Part shown: one piece after another, positions 14,770 through 21,696 of the stretch
How positions within the stretch are numbered: the stretch's first letter is position 1
Layout: each line of letters starts with the position of its first letter
Origin: a virus
IMG/VR virus record: IMGVR_UViG_3300032308_001541
Span: 1-36,705 of that record
Strand: one strand, 5' to 3'
DNA length: 36,705 bases
The notes under the pieces: generated by a model
Databases searched by the model: none
What the model saw: only the letters and a program-made list of their open reading frames with translations
What the model was told of the DNA's origin: nothing
Made by a program: the position numbers and the translations under genes

Positions 14770-15126
14770 ATGAAATTGATCCTTGCCTTGACCCTTGCAG
14801 TGTGCATGTCAGCACAGGCTCACGCCAGCTGGGCACCCCAAACTGTGGTAGCTCAAACTGGCCACCCGCACCCTGAAGCAGTGACCTTGTTGTTGGACAC
14901 CTGCGACAGCACTGGCACCATGCGGGCACAATGGGTCACCAGAGATCGCACAGTGATCTGGGGCTGTTGGGGCTACAATCCCACAGGCGTGCAGGTGCAA
15001 TGGTCAACAGGACGCACCGAATTCATAGACTGGTGGGTGTTATGGTTCTGGCGCAACGGTGTATTACAACAGATGGGTTATCAAACCCTACATCAACGAG
15101 TGGCACTACTTAGGAGTATGCGATGA
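14770..15126 (+). CDS. Small exported protein with signal peptide (118 aa)
   Basis: The ATG at 14770 gives a textbook signal peptide: MK, a hydrophobic core LILALTLAVCM, and an A-x-A site (AHA) before SWAPQT. An ATG nine bases upstream is possible but would start before the predicted transcript. The mature part is about 100 aa, tryptophan-rich, with two cysteines (DTCDST and WGCWGY) that could form a disulphide in the periplasm. No family recognised. It has its own strong sigma70 promoter, separate from the late block, and overlaps the next gene by ATGA. Roles such as superinfection exclusion or lysis control would fit a phage periplasmic protein, but nothing in the sequence proves this. Confidence 0.75.
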   Translation: MKLILALTLAVCMSAQAHASWAPQTVVAQTGHPHPEAVTLLLDTCDSTGTMRAQWVTRDRTVIWGCWGYNPTGVQVQWSTGRTEFIDWWVLWFWRNGVLQQMGYQTLHQRVALLRSMR

Positions 15127-15293
15127 ACATAAACTTTGAACGATTAAGACTACAAATGCATTTTAGGCAACTGTATGAAGCCCTGGGTGCAATGGACGCT
15201 GAGTTGCTGATTGCTGACGCTTTTCAGCGAGAGATGGCCAGGCATGAAGCCATGCAACAGCGTCAGGGCGCATGTCATAGTGATTGCGCCTGA
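15123..15293 (+). CDS. Small helical protein, unknown (56 aa)
   Basis: The start overlaps the stop of the exported-protein gene (ATGA), so it is probably co-translated. The 56-residue product begins MNINFERLRLQMHF and looks amphipathic helical, ending with two cysteines (ACHSDCA). No family recognised. Confidence 0.55.
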   Translation: MNINFERLRLQMHFRQLYEALGAMDAELLIADAFQREMARHEAMQQRQGACHSDCA

Positions 15294-15374
15294 GACATTC
15301 CCAACGCAAGAACACACGGTTCCATTTCCAGATACCAACTGATACAGTCATAGTGACCCATATTTAACTGGACA

Positions 15375-15382
15375 TATAAATA
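15375..15382 (+). promoter_or_regulatory. TATAAATA element, 5 nt before ATG
   Basis: TATAAATA is an exact match to the T4 late promoter core. In T4 the start lies six bases after this box, which here is the A of the ATG at 15388. It is the best match among the TAAATA elements of this genome. Confidence 0.5.
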
Positions 15383-15387
15383 CTGGT

Positions 15388-15483
15388 ATGAATACCAACC
15401 AAATGGGTGCAGGCCCCGTACGCTTGCCAGGTCGCAAGACATTTCCAAACCCCAATCCAATCCCAATCCCCAACGGCAACTAA
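15388..15483 (+). CDS. Proline/asparagine-rich mini-protein (31 aa)
   Basis: A 31-codon frame starting MNTNQMGAGPVRLPG and ending in an Asn-Pro-Ile repeat. No Shine-Dalgarno site, but TATAAATA sits five bases before the ATG. Short, so coding status is uncertain; its composition resembles other small Gly/Pro/Asn phage proteins in this genome. Confidence 0.4.
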   Translation: MNTNQMGAGPVRLPGRKTFPNPNPIPIPNGN

Positions 15484-15499
15484 GGTTAGCCAAAAGGCA

Positions 15500-15528
15500 T
15501 TGACACAATCCAGGATCCTGTGTATACT
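15500..15528 (+). promoter_or_regulatory. Strong sigma70 promoter ahead of the late block
   Basis: A perfect TTGACA (15500-15505), a 17-bp spacer and TATACT (15523-15528). Initiation near 15536 coincides with the first base of the 8-bp stem of the RNA below. This is the best promoter on the strand of the packaging and structural genes. Confidence 0.8.
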
Positions 15529-15535
15529 GTACACA

Positions 15536-15630
15536 GTTGATCCAGGTTAATGTGTGATTGCAGAGTCTGAAAAGGATCAACTGCTCGTAAGCTGTACCAA
15601 AGCCCGCCTTAAACAGCGGGCTTTGTCTTT
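15536..15630 (+). ncRNA. Short structured RNA or attenuated leader (~95 nt)
   Basis: Between the promoter and an intrinsic terminator the transcript would be about 95 nt. Its first eight bases, GTTGATCC (15536-15543), pair perfectly with GGATCAAC (15574-15581), enclosing a 30-nt loop. A short spacer and the terminator hairpin follow. No start codon with a usable frame is inside. It is either a stand-alone small RNA or a leader whose terminator controls readthrough into the methyltransferase and late genes. Confidence 0.65.
15599..15630 (+). terminator. Intrinsic terminator before the late block
   Basis: AAAGCCCGC (15599-15607) and GCGGGCTTT (15616-15624) form a perfect 9-bp stem with an 8-nt loop, followed by GTCTTTCT. 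It lies 66 bp upstream of the ATG of the ParB-methyltransferase gene. Confidence 0.85.
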
Positions 15631-15696
15631 CTAGCATAAGTACAAGGCAACGGAAAAGGATTCAATAAAAATCAACCCGTATAGAAAGGTATAGCA

Positions 15697-17088
15697 ATGA
15701 AAATCACCCTCACTCCCATAGGTCAGATCAGACCCTATGAAAATAATCCCAGAAAGAATGACCGGGCAGTAGAAACAGTGACTCGCAGTCTAGAGCAATA
15801 CGGCTGGCAACAACCCATAGTGGTAGACAAGGACGGAGTGATCATAGTGGGTCACACCCGCTTCCGTGCAGCCAAACAGCTGGGATTTACGGAAGTGCCA
15901 GTGGTGGTGGCCGCAGAACTCACAGCAGAGCAAGCCCGTGCCTATCGCTTGATGGACAACAGATCAAACGAAAATGCACGCTGGGACGATGGCAAACTAC
16001 TAGAAGAGCTACAGGCCATGCTCACAGACATCAACATACAAGAGGCCAGCGACCAAACAGGATTTACAGAAAGCGAACTCAATGCCCTGTTTAGAGATGA
16101 CCGTGACCAACTGGATGATCTACAGAATCACCTTAACCCTACAACCTACAGCCAACCAGGTGATGTATGGATCTTGGGTGATCACAGGATCATCAATGGT
16201 GATTCAACTGATGCCGCAGTGATCGCCCAGGTCATGCAAAAAGACATGGTGGACCTGGTATGGGAAGATGCACCCTACGGAATCACATACCAAACACCAA
16301 ACGGCATGAATCACAGTGCAGAATACCGTGCTCTCACAAACCATATCATTGCCAACGATACCTTAGGCGGTGCAGATCTGGATGCGTTTCTGCACGCACA
16401 CATGTCAGCCATAGACCCCTATATCAGGCCTGGTGCCAGTCTTTATTGGTGCCACGACATCAGATACAATCACCAGTTCAAACAGGTGTTGGAAGCACAT
16501 GGCATACACATAGCAGACACCTTGATCTGGCGAAAGGACAAGCACTCAACCTGGCTGACAGACTATGCCAAATACTACGAACCCATCTTGTATGGCTGGC
16601 GTGAAGGTGCAGAGCATGCATGGTATGGCAAGAACATGCAACCCAATGCCTTCAGTCTGGACGAACTGGCCAACAAGACCAAAGAACAACTGATCAAGAT
16701 CATTGAAGAATGGCCCAGCAACTATCAATTGTTCCGCAAAGAACCTCGCAAGATAGCCAGCCTACACCCAACCGTTAAACCTGTTAAACTTATTGAGTAT
16801 CACATAATCAACAGCACCCGTCCAGGTCAGATAGTGTACGATGGATTCAGCGGCAGCGGCTCAACCTTGATGGCCTGTGAACACAGTGGACGACATGCTC
16901 GTTGTGTGGAGCTGGAGCCCAAGTTTGTGGACACCACCATGCGTCGCTGGCAACAACACACTGGGCTACAGGCACGCCGTGAAGCAGATGGGGTCCTATG
17001 GGATGATCTAGTAAATACCAGTGCAATGACTCTGGAACAAGAGTTGGACAATAATCTGGCAGAACTGTTTAACCTGCCACAGGACTGA
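15697..17088 (+). CDS. ParB-domain / DNA methyltransferase fusion (463 aa)
   Basis: Residues 1-90 are a ParB-like nuclease-fold domain (NNPRKND, then IVVDKDGVIIVGHTR, then RLMDNRSNE). A DNA methylase of the N4/N6 (beta-class) order follows. The catalytic motif IV is WEDAPYG at residues 189-195 (D-A-P-Y in place of the usual D-P-P-Y). The conserved HPTVKPVKLIEYHI is at 357-370, and the SAM-binding motif I is DGFSGSGST at 382-390, followed by the acidic VELEPKF. It would methylate adenine or cytosine amino groups in DNA. No cognate restriction gene is seen, so it is an orphan enzyme, useful for host-restriction evasion or marking DNA for packaging. It is preceded by AGAAAGG and heads the packaging operon, right before the small-terminase candidate. 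Confidence 0.88.
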   Translation: MKITLTPIGQIRPYENNPRKNDRAVETVTRSLEQYGWQQPIVVDKDGVIIVGHTRFRAAKQLGFTEVPVVVAAELTAEQARAYRLMDNRSNENARWDDGKLLEELQAMLTDINIQEASDQTGFTESELNALFRDDRDQLDDLQNHLNPTTYSQPGDVWILGDHRIINGDSTDAAVIAQVMQKDMVDLVWEDAPYGITYQTPNGMNHSAEYRALTNHIIANDTLGGADLDAFLHAHMSAIDPYIRPGASLYWCHDIRYNHQFKQVLEAHGIHIADTLIWRKDKHSTWLTDYAKYYEPILYGWREGAEHAWYGKNMQPNAFSLDELANKTKEQLIKIIEEWPSNYQLFRKEPRKIASLHPTVKPVKLIEYHIINSTRPGQIVYDGFSGSGSTLMACEHSGRHARCVELEPKFVDTTMRRWQQHTGLQARREADGVLWDDLVNTSAMTLEQELDNNLAELFNLPQD

Positions 17089-17089
17089 T

Positions 17090-17647
17090 ATGGAACGAGA
17101 TCTACAACAAGAAATAGAGCGTGCGGCCTCAACCCTGCTGACAGATCATGAGATATGTCTCAGTGTGGGCATAACCGCAGATGAGTTGGCCCAGTATGCG
17201 GATACCATAGAACGCACCCGAGTGCTACTCAAACAGCGTCTCAACGCCAAACGCATAAACGATGCCGCTACCACAGGTGATCCCACTGAGCTGGTGGCCA
17301 GCATACCCAGGACAAAAATATCCAGTCGCGGCGGAGCCAGACCTGGTGCAGGGCGTCCTGCAGGCACTACCAACAAAATCAGTGGACAACAACTCTTGGC
17401 CTGCATACAGGACCAAACAGGCGAGGAGTTTGGCACCCTGCTGGCCCGTGGCTATGCAGAGAGCATAGAACGCAACGACCGCAACACACGCCTGCAGTAT
17501 GAGAAACTGTTTATGAGCAAGGTAGTGGCAGACAAGATAGAAATAGATCTCAATGACAACACCGAGCAGATCGAGTTCAGACAGCGGGCATTTGAAGACG
17601 CCCTAAAAACTCTGGCACAAAAGGCCGCAGAAACATCAAAAGACTAA
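17090..17647 (+). CDS. Candidate small terminase subunit (185 aa)
   Basis: The N-terminal ~65 residues are helical and could hold a DNA-binding helix-turn-helix. A basic, glycine-rich linker follows ([19 protein letters not shown]), which is common in phage small-terminase-like proteins. The C-terminal ~80 residues are a helical, charged region fit for oligomerisation. Small terminases bind the packaging start site and load TerL. The gene starts one base after the methyltransferase stop and lies upstream of the large terminase in the same operon. The linker pattern also occurs in other DNA-binding phage proteins, and a 101-aa protein next to TerL is a competing candidate. Confidence 0.55.
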   Translation: MERDLQQEIERAASTLLTDHEICLSVGITADELAQYADTIERTRVLLKQRLNAKRINDAATTGDPTELVASIPRTKISSRGGARPGAGRPAGTTNKISGQQLLACIQDQTGEEFGTLLARGYAESIERNDRNTRLQYEKLFMSKVVADKIEIDLNDNTEQIEFRQRAFEDALKTLAQKAAETSKD

Positions 17648-17650
17648 ATA
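17645..17650 (+). promoter_or_regulatory. TAAATA element, 5 nt before ATG
   Basis: TAAATA overlaps the stop codon of the small-terminase candidate and lies exactly five bases before the ATG of the 52-aa gene at 17656. No Shine-Dalgarno site lies between. Confidence 0.4.
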
Positions 17651-17655
17651 ACACT

Positions 17656-17814
17656 ATGCCGTTGATCAAGTCCTCAAGCAACCAAGCCCGTGGCAAGAAC
17701 ATTGCCCGAGAGATCCGTGCTGGCAAACCTCCCAAACAAGCCGCGGCCATAGCCTATTCAGTACAGCGTAAGGCCAAATCAACTGCCCCCAAGGCAAAAG
17801 GAAAGAAGAAATGA
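17656..17814 (+). CDS. Small basic protein (52 aa)
   Basis: The product starts [16 protein letters not shown] and contains [23 protein letters not shown], ending in a lysine-rich tail (KAKGKKK). Short basic proteins with this [19 protein letters not shown] pattern recur near packaging genes of aquatic phages. The role is unknown, and the charge suggests nucleic-acid contact. Its stop overlaps the next ATG (ATGA at 17811). Confidence 0.7.
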   Translation: MPLIKSSSNQARGKNIAREIRAGKPPKQAAAIAYSVQRKAKSTAPKAKGKKK

Positions 17815-18194
17815 AATCAACACAAACAGATCACAACATGAACTTTGATGGCATGGAACAGATTGCTCCCAAACAGGGCAGCAAGTTCCGTGGCAATCAA
17901 TATTCTGGCAAACAGGACCCCAACAAGACCATCAACAAGGGTCGTGGACCAACCCGAGGCAACGACGGCTCCTGCCACCATGCCGGATTTGCCTCTACCA
18001 CATGCGGTCCTATCACAGCTGGCGTACCAGCACTGCCTGCACAAGGCTCAACCCGTGACAACATCAACCGTGGTGCACAAGTTCGCACACCAGGTGGCAC
18101 AAGATCATTTGATCCTTCAGCCACACAGAACTACAAAGGCAACAGCGACAAGATCAACATGGGCCGTGGACCAACCAAAGGGAATCAGTGCTAA
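17811..18194 (+). CDS. Gly/Asn/Lys-rich protein with internal repeats (127 aa)
   Basis: The start overlaps the previous stop (ATGA). The sequence is low in hydrophobic residues and probably disordered. It contains the repeated pattern [11 protein letters not shown] near residue 41, a looser NINRG copy near residue 83, and [11 protein letters not shown] near the C-terminus. No family recognised. The neighbours are small proteins of similar composition, and the group lies between terminase and methyltransferase genes. A minor virion or DNA-condensing role is a guess. Confidence 0.6.
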   Translation: MKSTQTDHNMNFDGMEQIAPKQGSKFRGNQYSGKQDPNKTINKGRGPTRGNDGSCHHAGFASTTCGPITAGVPALPAQGSTRDNINRGAQVRTPGGTRSFDPSATQNYKGNSDKINMGRGPTKGNQC

Positions 18195-18526
18195 TGACAA
18201 CCACATCTTTCACACCTTCAGGTCCCAGTTTCAGGATCCAGTACACAGACGATTCAACTGATGTGCGCCAGCTGGAAGGCGGCGCTGTCAATTGGTTGGT
18301 GTTCAATCCTGACAACACACACGCAGTATGCGTGGACATTGGCTTCACTGAATACGGCACAGATGCCATCATGCCACAAAATGGTGTACCAGGTCGTGGC
18401 ACCGTGATTGGTCAGCGTCAAGCAGTCGTATTGCATATTCCACAGTGTGCCTATGCACAACAGGTCTGGGTCAGCGTGGCCGGCGACGGCGGCACAGGCA
18501 ATGTATTTTTAACCGCAGGAGCCTAA
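18194..18526 (+). CDS. Beta-sandwich-like small protein, possible head decoration (110 aa)
   Basis: The start ATG at 18194 overlaps the upstream TAA (TAATG). The sequence alternates hydrophobic and polar residues with strands such as AVNWLVFNPDN, AVCVDIGF, QAVVLHIP and QVWVSVAG, so a small all-beta fold is likely. Glycines increase at the end (GDGGTGNVFLTAGA). Proteins of this kind often decorate capsids or tails, but there is no recognised family. Confidence 0.55.
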   Translation: MTTTSFTPSGPSFRIQYTDDSTDVRQLEGGAVNWLVFNPDNTHAVCVDIGFTEYGTDAIMPQNGVPGRGTVIGQRQAVVLHIPQCAYAQQVWVSVAGDGGTGNVFLTAGA

Positions 18527-18527
18527 C

Positions 18528-18869
18528 ATGGCACAACAACGAGGTCAAGTATTATTAGAAAAGAACAAGAACGGTAGTGGCAAGGTCAGTGTGAAGAACA
18601 TGCAGGCCAAACCAATCAACCAAGCACAAGGTCCACGCATGGGCAATGCAGGCTCACCAGACAAGCGTGCCACCTTCGTAAAAGAAAAAGCCAGTTCCGG
18701 CAATGAGAAATCAGCCTTGGCCAACATGATCACTGACGCCCTGGAAGGACGCGGTGCCGGCATGCAAGGTAAAATTGATCCCACTGTGGAAGGCTTGCAT
18801 TCAGACACAGGTCCCAAACGCAATCCCACAGCAGGTGGCACGCATTACAAGATGACTGGCCGCCGGTAA
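18528..18869 (+). CDS. Small basic Gly/Lys-rich protein (113 aa)
   Basis: It starts one base after the previous stop. The protein is basic and glycine-rich (LLEKNKNGSGKVSVKN near the N-terminus) with a short helical middle (SALANMITDALEGRG) and a C-terminus GGTHYKMTGRR. Probably largely disordered. No family recognised. Confidence 0.6.
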   Translation: MAQQRGQVLLEKNKNGSGKVSVKNMQAKPINQAQGPRMGNAGSPDKRATFVKEKASSGNEKSALANMITDALEGRGAGMQGKIDPTVEGLHSDTGPKRNPTAGGTHYKMTGRR

Positions 18870-18880
18870 TAGAATCAACC

Positions 18881-18908
18881 ACACAGGCCGTCGGGTGATG
18901 GTCTGTGT
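18881..18908 (+). other. Intercistronic hairpin
   Basis: ACACAGGCC (18881-18889) pairs with GGTCTGTGT (18900-18908), nine pairs including one G-U, with a 10-nt loop, in the 73-bp gap before the gene at 18943. It is followed by TTGTAGT rather than a uridine run, so a processing or weak termination site is more likely than a full terminator. The downstream leader AGAAAGGTAatGCAATG matches the leader of the methyltransferase gene (15680-15699). Confidence 0.5.
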
Positions 18909-18942
18909 TTGTAGTAAAGCATAGAACTAGAAAGGTAATGCA

Positions 18943-19734
18943 ATGAAAAAGAACACCAACCCCTCCACGCCCAGCCCATGGGATGATGTGCCTGCAGATC
19001 CAGGCCCGCCAGCTGTGTCCAAACCCCAAACCCGGCAAGAAGTGATCGCCAAAGCCGCACCGCCTGTGACCGCAGAGTTTGACATGGAAGGCTTGATGAC
19101 AGACTTTCCCACTGCCAAAGAACTAGAGCGTTTTGTGTATGACCAAACAGGCCGTGTGCTGAACCTCAAAGGCCGTGCCAACAAGTTGAAATATCAAGTG
19201 GCCATGGATGTGCTCAACGGCAAACCAGTGGATGACTCGTTCATGGGCGGCGACAATCCCTACATTGAGCGTGCAGACATGGTGCCTGTGGAAGACATCA
19301 AGGCCTTGCCCGCACGAGACACCACTCTGCCAGATCACGGTCACATACAGAACCAGTTTGTTTCAAGACTGGTGCCACATCCAGATCCCGAGTTCCGTGC
19401 CAACATGCGCAGGGTGGACTGTGTGTTCCGCAAGTACAAGAACGGCATGATTAGTTACGAAGTCTTGGGTCCCATTGACCAAAGATCTGAAGGTGAAAAG
19501 ATGGACAAGTTTGGCCGCATGAGACCCGAAATCATACGCTGGGTAGACCCCCGTACAGGTGAGCAGGTCATGGTGCGTGAAGACGGCACACTGAGTCCAA
19601 TGGGCCGCAACCTGCGAGCAATGATGCAACGACAAAAGTTCAATGATAGCAACATGTGGGCTGTGTTTGTGGACCGTGAGTTTGCAGACATGGTGGGCGG
19701 TGAGTTGGCCAATCCATGGGATCTCAAAGAATGA
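18943..19734 (+). CDS. Conserved-looking phage protein of unknown function (263 aa)
   Basis: Preceded by AGAAAGG. The N-terminal ~35 residues are Pro-rich and likely disordered (PSTPSPWDDVPADPGPP). From residue 45 on there is a compact mixed domain with FPTAKELERFVYDQTG, IERADMVPVEDIKALP and a Cys-containing VDCVFRKYKNGMISYEVLGP. It ends at PWDLKE and overlaps the next gene (ATGA). I recognise no family or catalytic motif. The position just before the terminase genes suggests a head-assembly or packaging accessory. Confidence 0.6.
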   Translation: MKKNTNPSTPSPWDDVPADPGPPAVSKPQTRQEVIAKAAPPVTAEFDMEGLMTDFPTAKELERFVYDQTGRVLNLKGRANKLKYQVAMDVLNGKPVDDSFMGGDNPYIERADMVPVEDIKALPARDTTLPDHGHIQNQFVSRLVPHPDPEFRANMRRVDCVFRKYKNGMISYEVLGPIDQRSEGEKMDKFGRMRPEIIRWVDPRTGEQVMVREDGTLSPMGRNLRAMMQRQKFNDSNMWAVFVDREFADMVGGELANPWDLKE

Positions 19735-20036
19735 ATCCCAACGACAACAGGCCAGTAGACTGGCGAGACCAGGTCATTGCCACAGCCCGTGAACAGGCTG
19801 ATGAACGCCGTTATCAAGAAACCATCATAGCCCAAAAGGTTGGCGCAGCACACCGCGCGGCATTCCATGAAAAGTTTCCCGGACAGGTAGAACACTGCAT
19901 GCGGCTCATTGCTGAACGCCTGCAGAAAGGCCTGGCCAAAGATGCCGAAGTTGGCCTGAGCGATTGCAGTGCCAAAGACCTCAGCTGGGCCCTGCGTAAC
20001 CTGTACCAGATACACCAAGACCTCACCCGGGAGTAG
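19731..20036 (+). CDS. Helical protein next to TerL (101 aa)
   Basis: The start at 19731 is chosen for its ATGA overlap with the previous gene. A start 15 bases upstream is possible. The protein is almost entirely helical and charged (WRDQVIATAREQADERRYQETIIAQKV, split by polar turns), ending in LRNLYQIHQDLTRE. It lies three bases before TerL, the usual place of a small terminase, so it may be the small subunit or a packaging accessory. No helix-turn-helix is obvious. Confidence 0.55.
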   Translation: MNPNDNRPVDWRDQVIATAREQADERRYQETIIAQKVGAAHRAAFHEKFPGQVEHCMRLIAERLQKGLAKDAEVGLSDCSAKDLSWALRNLYQIHQDLTRE

Positions 20037-20039
20037 CAC

Positions 20040-21647
20040 ATGCTGGACAACAGTGTGCTGATGCGTAGAGCCCTGCGTTGGGCCTGCGAAACATCGGTTG
20101 TGGCCATTGACAACATCCATCAGTTGCCCAATGAAGCCCTGCAAAAATTGCAGGAACTAACCGAAGCTATCAGTGAGGACATGCGCTACAATGCACTCAA
20201 ATACTTCAGACCGTTTGATCATCAACGGCGGTTCTTTGAAACAGGTGCCAGTGATCGTAGAGGCATACTAGCCGCCAACCGGATTGGTAAAACAGTTTCA
20301 ACCTGTTATGAAACAGCCATGCATCTCACTGGCCAGTATCCTGCGTGGTGGACTGGCTATAGATTTGATCATGCCATCACTGCCATGGTAGCAGGTGAAG
20401 GCTGGAGCCAGGTGGCCATGGTGCTTCAAAATGAACTGCTGGGCACACAGGATGTGAAAATGGTGGACAATCTGGGCACAGGTGCCATACCAAGATCCTG
20501 CTTGGTCTTGGAAACCATGAGATCAGATGGTGCCAACGCCATGGGCGTAGAAGTGCTACATCGTTCAGGTGGCCGTAGCTACTTGGTGTTTGCCAACTAC
20601 ACACAGGAAGTGCGCCAGATGCAGGGTTTCAAACTGAACCTGGCAGTGTTTGACGAGCAACCACCAGATGACTTCTTTAGTGAGATTGTGACCAGAACAG
20701 CAACCACACAAGGCAAGATCCTGTGCAGTTTCACGCCCTTGAAAGGTCTCAACGGCTTGGTCAGCAAGTTCTGGAACCGTGAGGAAGGCTACGATTTCAT
20801 ACGAGTAGCCTGGGACGATGTGCCCGAATACGACCCATGGGGCGAAGCATTCCTGCTGAAATCAACCCGAGCTCAACTAGAGCGCGATTACTTGCCGCAC
20901 GAGCGAGAGGCCCGCATCGCTGGACGGCCTGTGATGGGTCAAGGCGCTGTGTTCCAACTACGCACATGGCCCACCTACACCACTGGCGCTTACAACTTCC
21001 GTGAAATACCCGGCATCCAGCGTGTGATTGCACTGGACCTGGGCTTGGTCAATGACAGGACAGTGATCACACTCATGTACTGGCACCCGCATGAACGCGA
21101 AGCTTGGTTGCATCGCCAGATCTGCGTGAGTGGCTTGGAAGAAGCCAACCCAACCAACTACATAAACCATTTGCTGAGACCAGAAGTGTTTGGCACACCC
21201 ATAGTGTTGCCTGCAGATGGTGGCACAGCAGGCCGCTACACCATGAGCGCCTTGAGCATCAGAGAACTGTTTGAACAGTATGAACTCAATGTGGTCTCAA
21301 AACCCATAATGAATCCACCCGACGCACAGGGTCGCACAACCAATCACAAGGCCTACGGCATCAATGTCATGCGGCAATGGCTGGAAGCAGGCACCCTACA
21401 CATCAACGAAAACTGCACAGACTTCCTGCGTGAAGCACAGAACTACTATGTGGATCCACAAGGCCGTTTCAGTGATCCCGACGACACCATAGACAGTTGC
21501 AGATACGCTGTCATGGCCTGCTTGCAAGGCATAGCAGAACCCTGGGACAACCGCACGCCGCGTGAACGCATGGCGGCACAGCGTGAACGCTATGTGTCAA
21601 GACCTGAACCTGCTGCGGCTTGGAAAAAGACTTTTGACCCAGGATAA
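20040..21647 (+). CDS. terL: Terminase large subunit, TerL (535 aa)
   Basis: The ATPase half has Walker A ANRIGKT at residues 79-85, Walker B LAVFDE at 201-206, and the coupling motif CSFTPLKG at 229-236. The nuclease half has the RNase H-like acidic residues D333 (in ALDLG), D393 (in PADGG) and D481-D485 (in DPDDTIDSCRYA). Together they power DNA translocation into the procapsid and cut the concatemer. Length is normal for phage TerL (about 500-600 aa). It is immediately followed by the portal gene, the standard order. Confidence is high. The packaging type (headful or cos) cannot be read from the sequence by eye. Confidence 0.95.
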   Translation: MLDNSVLMRRALRWACETSVVAIDNIHQLPNEALQKLQELTEAISEDMRYNALKYFRPFDHQRRFFETGASDRRGILAANRIGKTVSTCYETAMHLTGQYPAWWTGYRFDHAITAMVAGEGWSQVAMVLQNELLGTQDVKMVDNLGTGAIPRSCLVLETMRSDGANAMGVEVLHRSGGRSYLVFANYTQEVRQMQGFKLNLAVFDEQPPDDFFSEIVTRTATTQGKILCSFTPLKGLNGLVSKFWNREEGYDFIRVAWDDVPEYDPWGEAFLLKSTRAQLERDYLPHEREARIAGRPVMGQGAVFQLRTWPTYTTGAYNFREIPGIQRVIALDLGLVNDRTVITLMYWHPHEREAWLHRQICVSGLEEANPTNYINHLLRPEVFGTPIVLPADGGTAGRYTMSALSIRELFEQYELNVVSKPIMNPPDAQGRTTNHKAYGINVMRQWLEAGTLHINENCTDFLREAQNYYVDPQGRFSDPDDTIDSCRYAVMACLQGIAEPWDNRTPRERMAAQRERYVSRPEPAAAWKKTFDPG

Positions 21648-21669
21648 GCCGGGTCTGTGCTGGTCACAC

Positions 21670-21675
21670 TAAATA
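21670..21675 (+). promoter_or_regulatory. TAAATA element before the portal gene
   Basis: TAAATA lies 21 bases before the portal ATG (21697), with GAGGA in between. The spacing equals that of the 6827 and minus 13706 copies (22 bases). Confidence 0.4.
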
Positions 21676-21696
21676 AAAGACGAGGATCCCGCCACA

